From positions 1 through 64,000 of the forward strand of contig JBBRYB010000004.1 in assembly GCA_038238115.1 (NCBI GenBank): a DNA stretch of 64,000 nt, written 5' to 3'. This DNA is from JBBRYB01 sp038238115 (GTDB taxonomy: Bacteria; Actinomycetota; Actinomycetes; Propionibacteriales; Nocardioidaceae). Position 1 is the first letter of the stretch, and every line of letters begins with the position of its first letter. A program made the translations under genes and the position numbers. Below the pieces are notes generated by a model. The model was not told where the DNA came from. It saw nothing but the letters and a program-made list of their open reading frames with translations, and did no database searches. This document shows positions 1-8,497 of the stretch, piece after piece.

Positions 1-751
1 GGGCACCCAGGTCCAGGGTGTAGATCTGCTTGTCCTTGAGCGTCTCCGGCACGTCGCCCTTGACGATGTCTTGGGCCAGACCCTCGACGATCGTGGTCTT
101 GCCGACGCCTGGCTCCCCGATGAGGACCGGGTTGTTCTTGGTGCGGCGCGACAGGATCTGCATGACGCGCTCGATCTCTTTACCACGTCCGATGACGGGG
201 TCGAGCTTGCCCTCACGTGCCGCCTGGGTGAGGTTTCGACCGAACTGGTCGAGCACGAGCGATGACGAGGGCGCGCCCTCGGTCGGCGCGCCGGCAGTCG
301 CCGTCTCCTTGCCCTGGTAGCCGCTGAGCAGCTGGATGACCTGCTGGCGCACCCGGTTGAGGTCGGCGCCTAGCTTGACCAGCACCTGGGCGGCGACACC
401 CTCACCTTCGCGGATCAGGCCAAGCAGGATGTGCTCCGTGCCGATGTAGTTGTGGCCGAGTTGCAGGGCCTCGCGCAGGCTCAGCTCGAGGACCTTCTTG
501 GCACGTGGGGTGAACGGGATGTGGCCGCTCGGCGCCTGCTGACCCTGGCCGATGATCTCCTCGACCTGTGCCCGCACGGCCTCGAGTGAGATGTTGAGGC
601 TCTCCAACGCCTTCGCGGCAACGCCTTCGCCCTCGTGGATGAGGCCGAGGAGGATGTGCTCGGTCCCGATGTAGTTGTGACTGAGCATCCGGGCCTCTTC
701 TTGGGCCAGGACAACGACGCGCCGCGCGCGATCGGTGAACCTCTCGAACAT
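1..751 (-). CDS. clpC: ATP-dependent Clp protease ATP-binding subunit ClpC, N-terminal part (cut by window edge)
   Basis: This is the first ~250 residues of a class I Clp/Hsp100 unfoldase, which feeds substrates to ClpP in the cytosol. The start MFERFTDRARRVVVLAQEEA is typical of actinobacterial ClpC. Two Clp_N repeats are visible (IGTEHILLGL occurs twice, near residues 28 and 103). A linker and the first AAA+ domain follow, with Walker A GEPGVGKT near residue 212. The remaining ~600 residues lie beyond base 1. A second in-frame ATG three codons upstream (760) sits only 2 nt after an AGGAG, so the start at 751 is favoured by family comparison. The upstream gap holds a repeated 14-bp element, listed separately. 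Confidence 0.96.
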   Translation of the reverse strand, partial: MFERFTDRARRVVVLAQEEARMLSHNYIGTEHILLGLIHEGEGVAAKALESLNISLEAVRAQVEEIIGQGQQAPSGHIPFTPRAKKVLELSLREALQLGHNYIGTEHILLGLIREGEGVAAQVLVKLGADLNRVRQQVIQLLSGYQGKETATAGAPTEGAPSSSLVLDQFGRNLTQAAREGKLDPVIGRGKEIERVMQILSRRTKNNPVLIGEPGVGKTTIVEGLAQDIVKGDVPETLKDKQIYTLDLGA

Positions 752-835
752 ATGACTCATCGCTCCTTGGTCGTGCCTGCTGTCACCATGTTAGTCGGCG
801 CCGCCGACGACCTGCCTCGCAAGACCACAGTGTGA

Positions 836-887
836 CTGTGCGATCACAGCCTGACGTAGGGGTCCTGGGTTGGCTGTGCGATCTCAG
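836..887. promoter_or_regulatory. Duplicated 14-bp element upstream of clpC
   Basis: CTGTGCGATCACAG (836-849) recurs as CTGTGCGATCTCAG (874-887), 13/14 identical with a 38-bp period. The first copy is itself a dyad (CTGTG-cgat-CACAG). It lies about 90-140 bp upstream of the clpC start in an otherwise gene-free 289-bp gap (761-1049) and could bind a regulator of clpC. It does not match the HspR inverted repeat or the ClgR consensus that I know, so its binder is unknown. Confidence 0.35.
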
Positions 888-1049
888 TGTGATGCCTGAG
901 GAGGCGTCCATGGCGTGAACATCACAACCGGTGGGCAGAACCAGATGTTCCCCGCATGGCGGGCTGCGCGATTACGCCCGGGGCGAAAAGTCACTGACGC
1001 GGCTGGTCTCAGCTGGTGCCAGCTGAGAGCCGGGCTACGCCTGTGCTCG

Positions 1050-1379
1050 TCAGTGCGCGGCGTCGTACGCCGACCGCACGTCGGCCGGGACCCGCCCCCG
1101 GTCCGAGACCTGGTAGCCCTCGCCCCTCGCCCACTCCCGAACTTGCGACGCCGACGGCCCCTCGGAGGAGCGGCCTCGGCCGACGGTCCTGCGCGCCCCC
1201 CGACTGGAGGACTTGCGCGCCGATGCGATGTACAACGCCAGCGCGTCGCGTAGTTTCGCGGCGTTCTTCGACGACAGGTCTAACTCAAAGTTGACTCCAT
1301 CGAGCCCGAATCTCACGGTTTCCGCTGCTTCGCTGCCATCTAGATCGTCTTCGAGCACAATGTGCACGCGCTGAGCCAC
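1050..1379 (-). CDS. lsr2: Lsr2-family nucleoid-associated protein
   Basis: This 109-aa protein is an xenogeneic silencer and DNA bridger of Actinobacteria, analogous to H-NS. The N-terminal dimerisation domain starts AQRVHIVLEDDLDGSEAAET. A basic serine/arginine linker follows, then the C-terminal DNA-binding domain (SQVREWARGEGYQVSDRGRV) with the RGR AT-hook-like motif near residue 94. The GTG start at 1379 is preceded by GGAAGGA. It lies 78 bp downstream of lysS on the same strand, the conserved actinobacterial order lysS-lsr2-clpC. Lsr2 would be expected to silence lower-GC DNA such as the integrated element in this window; that is inference. Confidence 0.97.
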   Translation of the reverse strand: MAQRVHIVLEDDLDGSEAAETVRFGLDGVNFELDLSSKNAAKLRDALALYIASARKSSSRGARRTVGRGRSSEGPSASQVREWARGEGYQVSDRGRVPADVRSAYDAAH

Positions 1380-1457
1380 CAGTGTGTCCTTCCGATGAAT
1401 GAGTAACTCGAACGATAACAGCGATGGTGAAGATTAGCGAGTTGCCACGTCGGCCGG

Positions 1458-2975
1458 TCACTCTGGTCGTAACAGCGGAAACAGAATACTTTCCCTGATG
1501 CCAACACCAGTCAGTAGCATCACGAGCCTGTCGACGCCCATTCCCATTCCGCCCGCGGGCGGCATTCCGAACTCCAGGGCGCGGATAAAGTCATGGTCCA
1601 GGTCCATCGCCTCGGGGTCGCCCTCGGCTGCCAACAGAGACTGCTCAACCAAGCGGTCATACTGAATCACCGGATCGTTGAGCTCGGAGTAGGCAGCGAC
1701 GAGCTCGACTCCATTGATCACGAGGTCAAAAGCCTCGACCAGACCGGGCTCTGACCGGTGAGGTTTAGCGAGTGGTCGGACGGCTTCGGGATAATCCCGC
1801 ACGAATGTGGGCACGATCAAGGTGTGCTCCACGAGCTTTTCGTAGATCTCGTGCACGACCTCCGCGGCATTCCACTCCGGTCGCAGCGCGACGTCATGCT
1901 TATCACCGTACGCACGTAACGCCTCGCCGGGCGTGTCGAGTGTGATCTCGGCACCGACCGCCTCGGAGACGAGTTCCAAGAGACTGGACTGACGCCAATC
2001 CGCTTCCAGGTCGATGGATGAGCCGTTTCGCGCGGGCACGACCGTCCGGCCGATCGTGCGGGCACTCTCCACGACCAGGGTGCGGACGAGGTCAGCCATG
2101 GTGTTGTAATCTCCATACGCTTCATAAGCCTCCAGCATCGAGAACTCTGCCGCATGGGTCGAGTCGATTCCCTCGTTGCGAAATGTCCTTCCGATTTCGT
2201 AAACCCGTTCGACGCCACCAACCATCGCCCGCTTCAGGTCGAGCTCGAGAGCTATCCGCAGCAGCATCGACTGGTCGAACGCATTGAGGTGAGTATGGAA
2301 TGGGCGAGCTGCGGCACCGCCGTTTGTGAGCTGCAACACCGGCGTCTCGACCTCGACATAGCCTCGCTCATCCAGCGTCGCGCGCAGCGACTTCAGTACG
2401 GCCGCCTTATCCCGTACGATCGCGCGCGCCTCCGGTCGCACGATCATGTCCACGTAGCGTAGCCGGACACGAGCCTCCTCATTCAGCGGATGATGTTCAT
2501 TCGGCAACGGGCGGAGAGCTTTTGCGGCCATCTGCCACGCGGAGGCCTGAATGGATAACTCTCCCCGCCGGCTCGTGACAACCTCTCCCTGCACGGCGAT
2601 GTGGTCACCGATATCGACGAGCGCCTTGAAGTCGTCGAGGGACTGCTGACCGAGTTCGGCCAATGCGAACATCGCTTGCAGCTCGTCGCCGTTGCCCGCC
2701 CTGAGACGCGCAAAGCAGAGTTTTCCTGTGTTACGCAAAAAGATGACTCGGCCGGTCACCGCGACGACGTCGCCCGTGCGGTGGTCCGGCCCGAGGGCCG
2801 TCGGGTCATGCGCCTTGTTGACCTCGCCGAGGGAGTGGGTGCGTGTCACGTTCAACGGATAGGGCTGCAGACCGCGTTCGATCAGCTGCTCCCGCTTGTG
2901 GCGGCGGACTCGCATCTGTTCGGGCAGTTCGTCGTCTGGGACGGGCATCGCGGGAGGGTCGGGCGGCTCAGCCAT
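1458..2975 (-). CDS. lysS: Lysyl-tRNA synthetase, class II
   Basis: This 505-aa cytosolic enzyme charges tRNA-Lys. An N-terminal OB-fold anticodon-binding domain (about residues 50-170, including VTGRVIFLRNTGKLCFARLR) precedes the class II catalytic core. Motif 2 is FRNEGIDSTHAAEF and motif 3 is GGMGMGVDRLVMLL near the C-terminus. The reading frame stays open upstream of 2975, but MAEPPDPPAMPVPDDELPEQ is a normal LysRS N-terminus, so the upstream extension is rejected. There is no LysX-type membrane domain. It sits downstream of coaX and upstream of lsr2 on the same strand. Confidence 0.97.
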   Translation of the reverse strand: MAEPPDPPAMPVPDDELPEQMRVRRHKREQLIERGLQPYPLNVTRTHSLGEVNKAHDPTALGPDHRTGDVVAVTGRVIFLRNTGKLCFARLRAGNGDELQAMFALAELGQQSLDDFKALVDIGDHIAVQGEVVTSRRGELSIQASAWQMAAKALRPLPNEHHPLNEEARVRLRYVDMIVRPEARAIVRDKAAVLKSLRATLDERGYVEVETPVLQLTNGGAAARPFHTHLNAFDQSMLLRIALELDLKRAMVGGVERVYEIGRTFRNEGIDSTHAAEFSMLEAYEAYGDYNTMADLVRTLVVESARTIGRTVVPARNGSSIDLEADWRQSSLLELVSEAVGAEITLDTPGEALRAYGDKHDVALRPEWNAAEVVHEIYEKLVEHTLIVPTFVRDYPEAVRPLAKPHRSEPGLVEAFDLVINGVELVAAYSELNDPVIQYDRLVEQSLLAAEGDPEAMDLDHDFIRALEFGMPPAGGMGMGVDRLVMLLTGVGIRESILFPLLRPE

Positions 2976-3048
2976 GGCGCTCAGGCTACGGCATCGTCGC
3001 CGCGCGATTCGTCGCCATTGTCTGCTGGGAGACGGGTGAGGCGGACGG

Positions 3049-3834
3049 TCACCGCGACTCCGGGTTCCGGGCAAAGATGGCAGCCAGCCCGTGCAGGCCG
3101 AGCCAGGGCTGGTGCTGCGTGATCGACTCACAGTGCGCGATGACACTGGCTGCGAGGCCGCCGGTCGCAACGACCTCGAGGTGGTCGGCTTCCGCGCCGA
3201 GCGCTCGACGCATGCGGGCGACGATGCCGTCGACCTGACCTGCGAACCCAAAGACGGCACCTGCCTGCAGTGCCTCGACGGTGTTCTTCGCGATCACCGT
3301 GCGCGGGGCGGTGAGCTCGACCTGGCGTAGCTGTGCCCCACGCAGCCCGAGCGCTTCAAGCGAGATCTGCACCCCGGGCGCGATGGCGCCGCCTCGGTAC
3401 TGCCCGTCGGCGCCCACCACGTCGAAGGTGGTCGCCATACCGACGTCGACGACGATGCATGGTGCTCCGAACATCTCGAGCGCGGCTACGGCGTTCGCGA
3501 TCCTGTCCGTACCCACCTCACGCGGGTTGTCGGTGAGCAGGGGCAGCCCGGACCGCACACCAGGCCCGACTACGACGCTGTGGGCTGACGGGAAGTGCGC
3601 GGCGACCATGCACCGCAGCTCGGCGAGGACCGCCGGAACGGCTGAGCAGATGCACACGCCGGCGACCCTGGCCGACACTGAGGCCTGGTCCATCAGGCCA
3701 GCCATCAGGATCGCCCACTCGTCGCGGGTTCGCTGGTCGTCGGTCGAGACCCGCCAGTGCGCCACCAGCGTTTCGTGGTCGAAGATGCCGACCATGGTCT
3801 GCGAGTTCTGGACGTCGATGCACAGCAGGCTCAT
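3049..3834 (-). CDS. coaX: Type III pantothenate kinase
   Basis: This 261-aa ASKHA-fold kinase phosphorylates pantothenate, the first committed step of CoA synthesis. The N-terminal phosphate-binding strand is CIDVQNSQTMVGIF; the second nucleotide motif is VVDVGMATTFDVV near residue 130; the TGGLAA adenosine motif is near residue 225. Its ATG overlaps the panC stop in an ATGA, so the two are translationally coupled. In many actinobacteria panD lies between panC and coaX; here it is absent. Confidence 0.95.
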   Translation of the reverse strand: MSLLCIDVQNSQTMVGIFDHETLVAHWRVSTDDQRTRDEWAILMAGLMDQASVSARVAGVCICSAVPAVLAELRCMVAAHFPSAHSVVVGPGVRSGLPLLTDNPREVGTDRIANAVAALEMFGAPCIVVDVGMATTFDVVGADGQYRGGAIAPGVQISLEALGLRGAQLRQVELTAPRTVIAKNTVEALQAGAVFGFAGQVDGIVARMRRALGAEADHLEVVATGGLAASVIAHCESITQHQPWLGLHGLAAIFARNPESR

Positions 3835-4730
3835 GCGGTGACCGTGGGCGTGGTCTTGGCGGTAGGAGGGTGCGACGTCGACGCGTCGACGCGCGTCGCC
3901 GCGCCCAGCTCGACGGGGACGTTGTCGATCAGCCTCGTCGTGCCGACCCGGGCTGCCACCAGCAGCCTCGCCGGACCCGCGAGCGGGGGGTCGCCGAGAT
4001 CCGGGGCGCGAAGTGCGAGGTAGTCCGCGTCCAGCTCCGGTTCCGCGTCGAGCACCGACTGCGCTGCACGGAGTGCGCCGGCTGGCCCTTCCTCGCCGGC
4101 CGCCTGGCCCACCTGCAGGGCGCGGCTCAGGCTGAGCGCCAGACCTCGCTCGGCAGAGGAGAGATACGCGTTCCGGGAGCTCAACGCGAGCCCGTCAGGG
4201 TCTCGCACGGTTTCCGCCGCCACGACGTCGACCGGCATACACAAGTCGCGGACCATCTGTCTGACGAGCGTCAGCTGCTGGTAGTCCTTCTCGCCGAAGA
4301 CCGCCAGGCTGGGTTGCACCAGGCCGAAAAGCTTCGCAACGACGGTGAGCACGCCTCGGAAATGGCCTGGACGAGTGATGCCCTCAAGGGTCTGCGCGGC
4401 CGGTCCAGGCTCCACGGTCACAAGCGGCTCACCGGAGGGATAGACCGCATCGGGGCCCGGCGCGAAGACGACGTCGACGCCATACCGTTGGCACATCGCC
4501 AGGTCTGCGTCGAAGTTGCGGGGGTAGCGCGACAGGTCCTCGCCAGGGGCGAACTGCAGAGGATTGACGAAGATCGACAGCACAACCAGATCGCCGCGCG
4601 ACCTCGCCACGCTCATCAGGGCGGCATGCCCCGCGTGCAGGGCGCCCATCGTGGGCACGAGCGCGACGGCGCGCGGACGACCCTGCCCCAGCGCCTCGTG
4701 TAGGCGGGGAGGCGTCTCGGCGACGATCAC
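3831..4730 (-). CDS. panC: Pantothenate synthetase
   Basis: PanC condenses pantoate with beta-alanine using ATP to make pantothenate. Family signatures are VPTMGALHAGH (HIGH-like ATP motif), FVNPLQF, GEKDYQQL and VRDPDGLALSSRN (KMSKS-like region). The GTG at 4730 overlaps the upstream DUF2520 stop codon as GTGA and is preferred; an in-frame GTG at 4742 would add four residues. The protein is 299 aa, with a low-complexity threonine/alanine tail. Its 3' end overlaps coaX by 4 nt. Confidence 0.95.
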   Translation of the reverse strand: MIVAETPPRLHEALGQGRPRAVALVPTMGALHAGHAALMSVARSRGDLVVLSIFVNPLQFAPGEDLSRYPRNFDADLAMCQRYGVDVVFAPGPDAVYPSGEPLVTVEPGPAAQTLEGITRPGHFRGVLTVVAKLFGLVQPSLAVFGEKDYQQLTLVRQMVRDLCMPVDVVAAETVRDPDGLALSSRNAYLSSAERGLALSLSRALQVGQAAGEEGPAGALRAAQSVLDAEPELDADYLALRAPDLGDPPLAGPARLLVAARVGTTRLIDNVPVELGAATRVDASTSHPPTAKTTPTVTA

Positions 4731-5617
4731 GCCTGCGACCACTCCAGCGCGTCGTTGAGCGACTCCACCAAGACTGCAGCGCGACGTGGCTCGAGGCGCC
4801 CGTCCATGACGGCGTGATTCGCCGTCGCACGAGCCATGACTACATAGGACTCGAGCGTCGATGGAGCGGTGTCGGCCAAGCTGTGCAGATGGGCGCGCAC
4901 CGTCGCGAGATCACCGCGAACGATCGGCCCGGTGAGCGCAGCGTCGCCGTACGCCAGGGCATTGTCGAGCGCAGCGGTGAGAAGGGGGCGAAGTGTCGCG
5001 GCTGGGTCTGTCGAGCCGGCCGCACGCAGCAGGTCCATGGCCTGCGATACGAGCGTCACCAGATGGTTGGCGCCGTGTGCGAGTGCGGCGTGGTAGAGCG
5101 GACGGCGGGCTTCCGCGACCAAGACGAGCCGACCCTCCAGGTCGTCGACGAGGCCTTGGGCGACCAGGTGCTCGTCCGGCGCCGCGGTGACACCGAAGAC
5201 GCATCCCTGAAGGCGAGTCAGGTCGACGTGGGTCCCCGTGAACGTCATGGCGGGGTGCATGGCGATGCCATGGGCGCCGATCTCCAGGGCGGGTTGCAGC
5301 ACCTGAAGGCCGTGGCGGCCGCTGCTGTGTACGACGTACTGGCCGGCATGGATGGATCCGGAGGCGACGAGCATGCGCACGACATTGTCGAGAGCGTCGT
5401 CGGGGACGGTGAGCAAGAGCAGGTTGGACGCCTTGGCAACGGCTGTTGGCTTGTCGACGACGACACCGGGCAGGAGCGTCTCGATCCGGGTACGGGAGGC
5501 GTCGGACTCGCCGGCGACGGCGACGATCTGGTGTCCTGCCTGACGCAGCGCGGCCGCGAGAACGGCACCGACTCGGCCGGCGCCGATGACGCCAATGTCG
5601 AACTTGTGACCCAGCAT
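4727..5617 (-). CDS. Rossmann-like and DUF2520 domain protein (NAD(P)-dependent reductase-like)
   Basis: This 296-aa protein has an N-terminal dinucleotide fold (GVIGAGRVGAVLAAAL) and a C-terminal all-helical DUF2520 dimerisation-type domain (HAALAHGANHLVTLVSQAMD). The fold resembles ketopantoate reductase and pyrroline-carboxylate reductase. Its fixed place just upstream of panC, overlapping it by 4 nt, suggests a role tied to pantothenate synthesis, possibly as a ketopantoate reductase. The substrate is not shown by the sequence. It is the first gene of a DUF2520-panC-coaX set. Confidence 0.88.
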   Translation of the reverse strand: MLGHKFDIGVIGAGRVGAVLAAALRQAGHQIVAVAGESDASRTRIETLLPGVVVDKPTAVAKASNLLLLTVPDDALDNVVRMLVASGSIHAGQYVVHSSGRHGLQVLQPALEIGAHGIAMHPAMTFTGTHVDLTRLQGCVFGVTAAPDEHLVAQGLVDDLEGRLVLVAEARRPLYHAALAHGANHLVTLVSQAMDLLRAAGSTDPAATLRPLLTAALDNALAYGDAALTGPIVRGDLATVRAHLHSLADTAPSTLESYVVMARATANHAVMDGRLEPRRAAVLVESLNDALEWSQA

Positions 5618-5901
5618 GGTCGTTCGCCTTTCCGTTCCAGTCCCCTCGAGGAGGTACCAGACGTCTGGTGCGACTGCGCTCGCTTCGCGCTCTCATCAAG
5701 GTTACCCGGACCAACACCGCGACGCGGTCCGGATCCACGTGTGGCTTCTCACACCCACCCCTGCTCGCGCGGGCAGGGGTTGGGTGTTCGGACGGGATCG
5801 GTGAGTCGATGCGAGCGGCCGGCTGCCCGCGCGCCGGGCGAGGACGCGCACGAGGGGAAAACGTATTGTCGACCAGCCGCGAGTCCGCCTACTGTCGCGA
5901 G

Positions 5902-6297
5902 ATGGCCTTGGGTATCCAGTGCATCGACATCGACTGCCAAGACCCCGCTCGGCTCGCTCGCTTCTGGGCACAGGCATTGGAATGGCGGGTGACCTACGAA
6001 AGCGACGACGAATGGGCGATCGAGCCCTCCGCAGGCAGTCCACAGGACGGGGTGTCGCCAGATCTGTTGTTCTTGAAGGTGCCGGAAGGCAAGTCCGTGA
6101 AGAACAGGATCCATCTCGACCTGCGCCCCGACGACCGTGATGCAGAGGTCGAACGGCTCATCGAGATCGGCGCGTCACGGGTCGACGTCGGGCAGGGCGA
6201 GCCGTCCTGGGTCGTACTTGCCGACCCCGAGGGCAACGAGTTCTGCGTCTTGCGTCCGCTGACAGTGCAGGAGATTGCCGGGGACGAGCAGCCCTAG
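5902..6297 (+). CDS. VOC-family (glyoxalase/bleomycin-resistance-like) protein
   Basis: This 131-aa protein has paired beta-alpha-beta-beta-beta modules. Features include CIDIDCQDPARLARFWAQAL, the substrate-cap region NRIHLDLRPDDRDAEVERL, and the terminal VVLADPEGNEFCVL with the conserved D-P-E-G-N. It is the Glyoxalase_6-type subgroup common in actinobacteria, of unknown substrate. TACTGT at 5890-5895 lies exactly 6 nt before the ATG, which fits a leaderless transcript, so the longer upstream open frame is rejected. It stands alone, divergent from the panC block. Confidence 0.85.
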   Translation: MALGIQCIDIDCQDPARLARFWAQALEWRVTYESDDEWAIEPSAGSPQDGVSPDLLFLKVPEGKSVKNRIHLDLRPDDRDAEVERLIEIGASRVDVGQGEPSWVVLADPEGNEFCVLRPLTVQEIAGDEQP

Positions 6298-6341
6298 ACA
6301 GGTGAGGCTCGGGATTTTTTGGGTTCGTCGCGCCGAATGCG

Positions 6342-6465
6342 TGACCCCTCGCGCGGAAGGCTTTGCCCTTCGCCAGGACTCCCGACCCCTCACGCGGAAG
6401 GCTTTGCCCTTCGCCACGACTCCCTGACCCCTCGCGCGGAAGGACTGGCCTCTCGCACCGGCGCC
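6342..6465. repeat. Degenerate tandem repeat of about 42 bp (three copies)
   Basis: Three head-to-tail units begin GACCCCTCGCGCGGAAGG at about 6343, 6384 and 6426. The first two are nearly identical over 41-42 bp (GCTTTGCCCTTCGCCA follows in each); the third diverges after the first half. A fourth weak copy may start near 6467. The units lie in the 412-bp gap 6298-6709, which holds no convincing gene, between the convergent ends of the VOC gene and the osmoprotectant-binding gene. Confidence 0.7.
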
Positions 6466-6557
6466 TGACCAGTCGCGCGACGGGGTGTGTCCTGTCGCGC
6501 AGATCGGCGGCGCTCGACCGCCCTCTAGACGCCCCCCCCCCCCGCGCGCGTTTGCCA

Positions 6558-6639
6558 TGTTCACCTGGCAAACACAGTCTGCGCACGGGTGATCTGTCAT
6601 GTGAACAGTGCATCGTCAGTGTTCACATGGGAAACGCAG
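6558..6639. repeat. Paired 20-bp direct repeat with an inverted repeat (terminator or binding-site candidate)
   Basis: TGTTCACCTGGCAAACACAG (6558-6577) recurs as TGTTCACATGGGAAACGCAG (6620-6639), 17/20 identical. In addition CATGTGAACA (6598-6607) is a perfect inverted copy of TGTTCACATG (6620-6629), with a 12-nt loop. This gives three GTTCAC-type sites in 80 bp between two convergent genes. It could be a bidirectional terminator stem or a protein-binding cluster. There is no U-tract. Confidence 0.5.
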
Positions 6640-6709
6640 GCGGGCGGCGGATCAGGGCTGGGTCGGGTCGAGTTCGAGTCGAGTCGAGTCTCGGTCGGGT
6701 GGGCCCAGG

Positions 6710-7669
6710 TCAGGCGAGGCCCTGCTGGGAGAGATATTCCGCGGCCACATCCTCGGGCTTTTGGCGCTGCAGGTCGACTTTCAGGTTCATCGCGGCGAGT
6801 TCGTCGGTGGTCAGCGTCGCCGAGAGCTTGTTGAGCGTGGCGGCAACGTCGGCGTGCTGAGCGAGGAAGTCGCTGTTGACGGCCGGGATGAGGTTCTGAG
6901 CAGGCTGCAGGCCCTTGTCGTCCTCGAGGAGCACGAGACCGAGATCGCTGAGGCTTCCGTCGGTTGTGCCGGTCTCGCCGAGCTGCACTTCACCGGTCTT
7001 CAGCGCGTCTTTGGTCTGCGCCGTGCCGAACCCGAGGGGTACGACCTCGGTGATGTCGATTCCGTAGACGCTCTTGAGTCCCGCCTCGCAGTCCTGCCTG
7101 CCCACGCAGTCGTCCGGGGCCGCGAGCTTGATCGAGTCACCGAGCGCACCCAGGTCGGAGAGGGTTTTGAGCGAGTTCTGGTCCGCGTAGTCCTGGGTCA
7201 CGGCAAACGCGTTCTGATCGGTGGCCTCCGACGGCTCGAGCATCGAGATGTTGGAGTCGGTGGCCAGCGGTTTCAGCGCCGACAGGGTCGCGGTGGGGTC
7301 GTTGCTCGAGATCGGCTTCGCGTTATCGCCGTTCTTTGCGGTGTTGAGGAAGTCTGCGATCCCGCTGAGGTACTCCGGGACCACATCGACGTTGCCGGAC
7401 GTCATCTGCTTGATATAGATGTCGCGGGTGCTGACCAGCTTCGTGGTGACGCTGTAGCCGTCGGCCTCGAGAACCTGGCCGTACATAGCAGCCATGATCT
7501 GCATCTCGGTGAAGTCCTGGCCGGAGATCGTCAGCGATCCCTTGTCGGTCGATCCCGACGCCGACGTACTGCTACCGGAGCCCTCCAGCGAACTGCCGCC
7601 ACCGCAGGCGGCGGACGTCGCGAGAGCCGCGACAGCGGCGACGATTGCAAGATTGCGCTTCCACCTCAT
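6710..7669 (-). CDS. Osmoprotectant (glycine betaine/choline-type) ABC transporter substrate-binding lipoprotein
   Basis: This 319-aa secreted lipoprotein binds quaternary-amine compatible solutes outside the membrane. A signal peptide (RNLAIVAAVAALATSAACGG) ends in a lipobox with Cys near residue 22. A Ser/Gly-rich spacer precedes the OpuAC-type domain (SLTISGQDFTEMQIMAAMYG). The ATG at 7669 follows AAGGTGG by 8 nt. It lies about 135 bp downstream of the two permease genes on the same strand, so it is probably cotranscribed. The ATPase is on the opposite strand beyond them. Confidence 0.92.
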   Translation of the reverse strand: MRWKRNLAIVAAVAALATSAACGGGSSLEGSGSSTSASGSTDKGSLTISGQDFTEMQIMAAMYGQVLEADGYSVTTKLVSTRDIYIKQMTSGNVDVVPEYLSGIADFLNTAKNGDNAKPISSNDPTATLSALKPLATDSNISMLEPSEATDQNAFAVTQDYADQNSLKTLSDLGALGDSIKLAAPDDCVGRQDCEAGLKSVYGIDITEVVPLGFGTAQTKDALKTGEVQLGETGTTDGSLSDLGLVLLEDDKGLQPAQNLIPAVNSDFLAQHADVAATLNKLSATLTTDELAAMNLKVDLQRQKPEDVAAEYLSQQGLA

Positions 7670-7804
7670 CAGGTGAACCACCTTTTGTGTCCCGCGGCTG
7701 AGTGCCGCGCGTGTCCGATGAGCACCTGGAGGTACCCCTGTGACGATCTCAGCACCTTTGGGGCGCCCTGGCAACCGCTAAGACGTTGCAAGAAAGCAAC
7801 GGTC

Positions 7805-8497
7805 TCAGACGCGCGTGACGCGCATCGGGTCGAGTCTGCGCTCGCTCAGCACGGAGATGCCCTCCAGGATCAGCGCCCCGACCGCGACCAGAATCGCCCC
7901 GGCCACGACCTCGTACGTCCGCTGGTTGGCGAAGCCGCGCGTGATGATCCGGCCCAGACCCGGCCCGGCCACGAGGGCAGCGATCGTGGCCGTCGCCCAG
8001 ATCTGCACGAGCGCAAGCCTTACGCCGGTAAGGATCACCGCCATCGCCATCGGAAGCTCGATCGTCCAGAAGATGTTGCTTCCGCTCATCCCCATGCCCC
8101 GGGCGGCCTCGATGGTGTCCTTGTCGACCTCCCGCATGCCCACGTAGGCGTTGGTGATGATGGGCGGGAGGGCGAACAGCACCAGTGCGATCAGCGTCGC
8201 GAGCCCCGCTCTTCCGTACGGCCCGAGCTCGCCTGATTGCACAGGCCCCAGCGCCAAGATGAGTAGCACCGCGAAGACCGGGACCGCGCGCCCGACGTTC
8301 GAGACATTGACGGCAAGGAAGCCGCCTCGGCCGAGGTGACCCAGCCACAGCGCGACCGGCAGCCCGACGAGCATGGCGATGAGGAGGGCCGTGACCGTCT
8401 GCAACATCTGTTGGACCGCGAAGGCGCCGATGCCTTGCGCACCTTGCCAGTTGCGCCCGTCGAAAATATAGGAGAACGCTTCCATGAAGTCGCTCAT
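7805..8497 (-). CDS. Osmoprotectant ABC transporter permease
   Basis: This 230-aa inner-membrane permease of the OpuCB/ProW type has about five to six hydrophobic segments. The cytoplasmic EAA loop that docks the ATPase is visible as DKDTIEAARGMGMSGSNIFW. Its ATG overlaps the stop of the upstream permease as ATGA. The two permeases would form a heterodimeric channel. The N-terminus carries a short amphipathic leader before the first transmembrane segment (VQQMLQTVTALLIAMLVGL). Confidence 0.92.
   Translation of the reverse strand: MSDFMEAFSYIFDGRNWQGAQGIGAFAVQQMLQTVTALLIAMLVGLPVALWLGHLGRGGFLAVNVSNVGRAVPVFAVLLILALGPVQSGELGPYGRAGLATLIALVLFALPPIITNAYVGMREVDKDTIEAARGMGMSGSNIFWTIELPMAMAVILTGVRLALVQIWATATIAALVAGPGLGRIITRGFANQRTYEVVAGAILVAVGALILEGISVLSERRLDPMRVTRV

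Noticed and set aside
6158..6613. Minus-strand frames rich in Arg/Gly over the 6.3-6.6 kb repeats
   Set aside because: They simply translate the tandem repeats and have no ribosome-binding site or homology.
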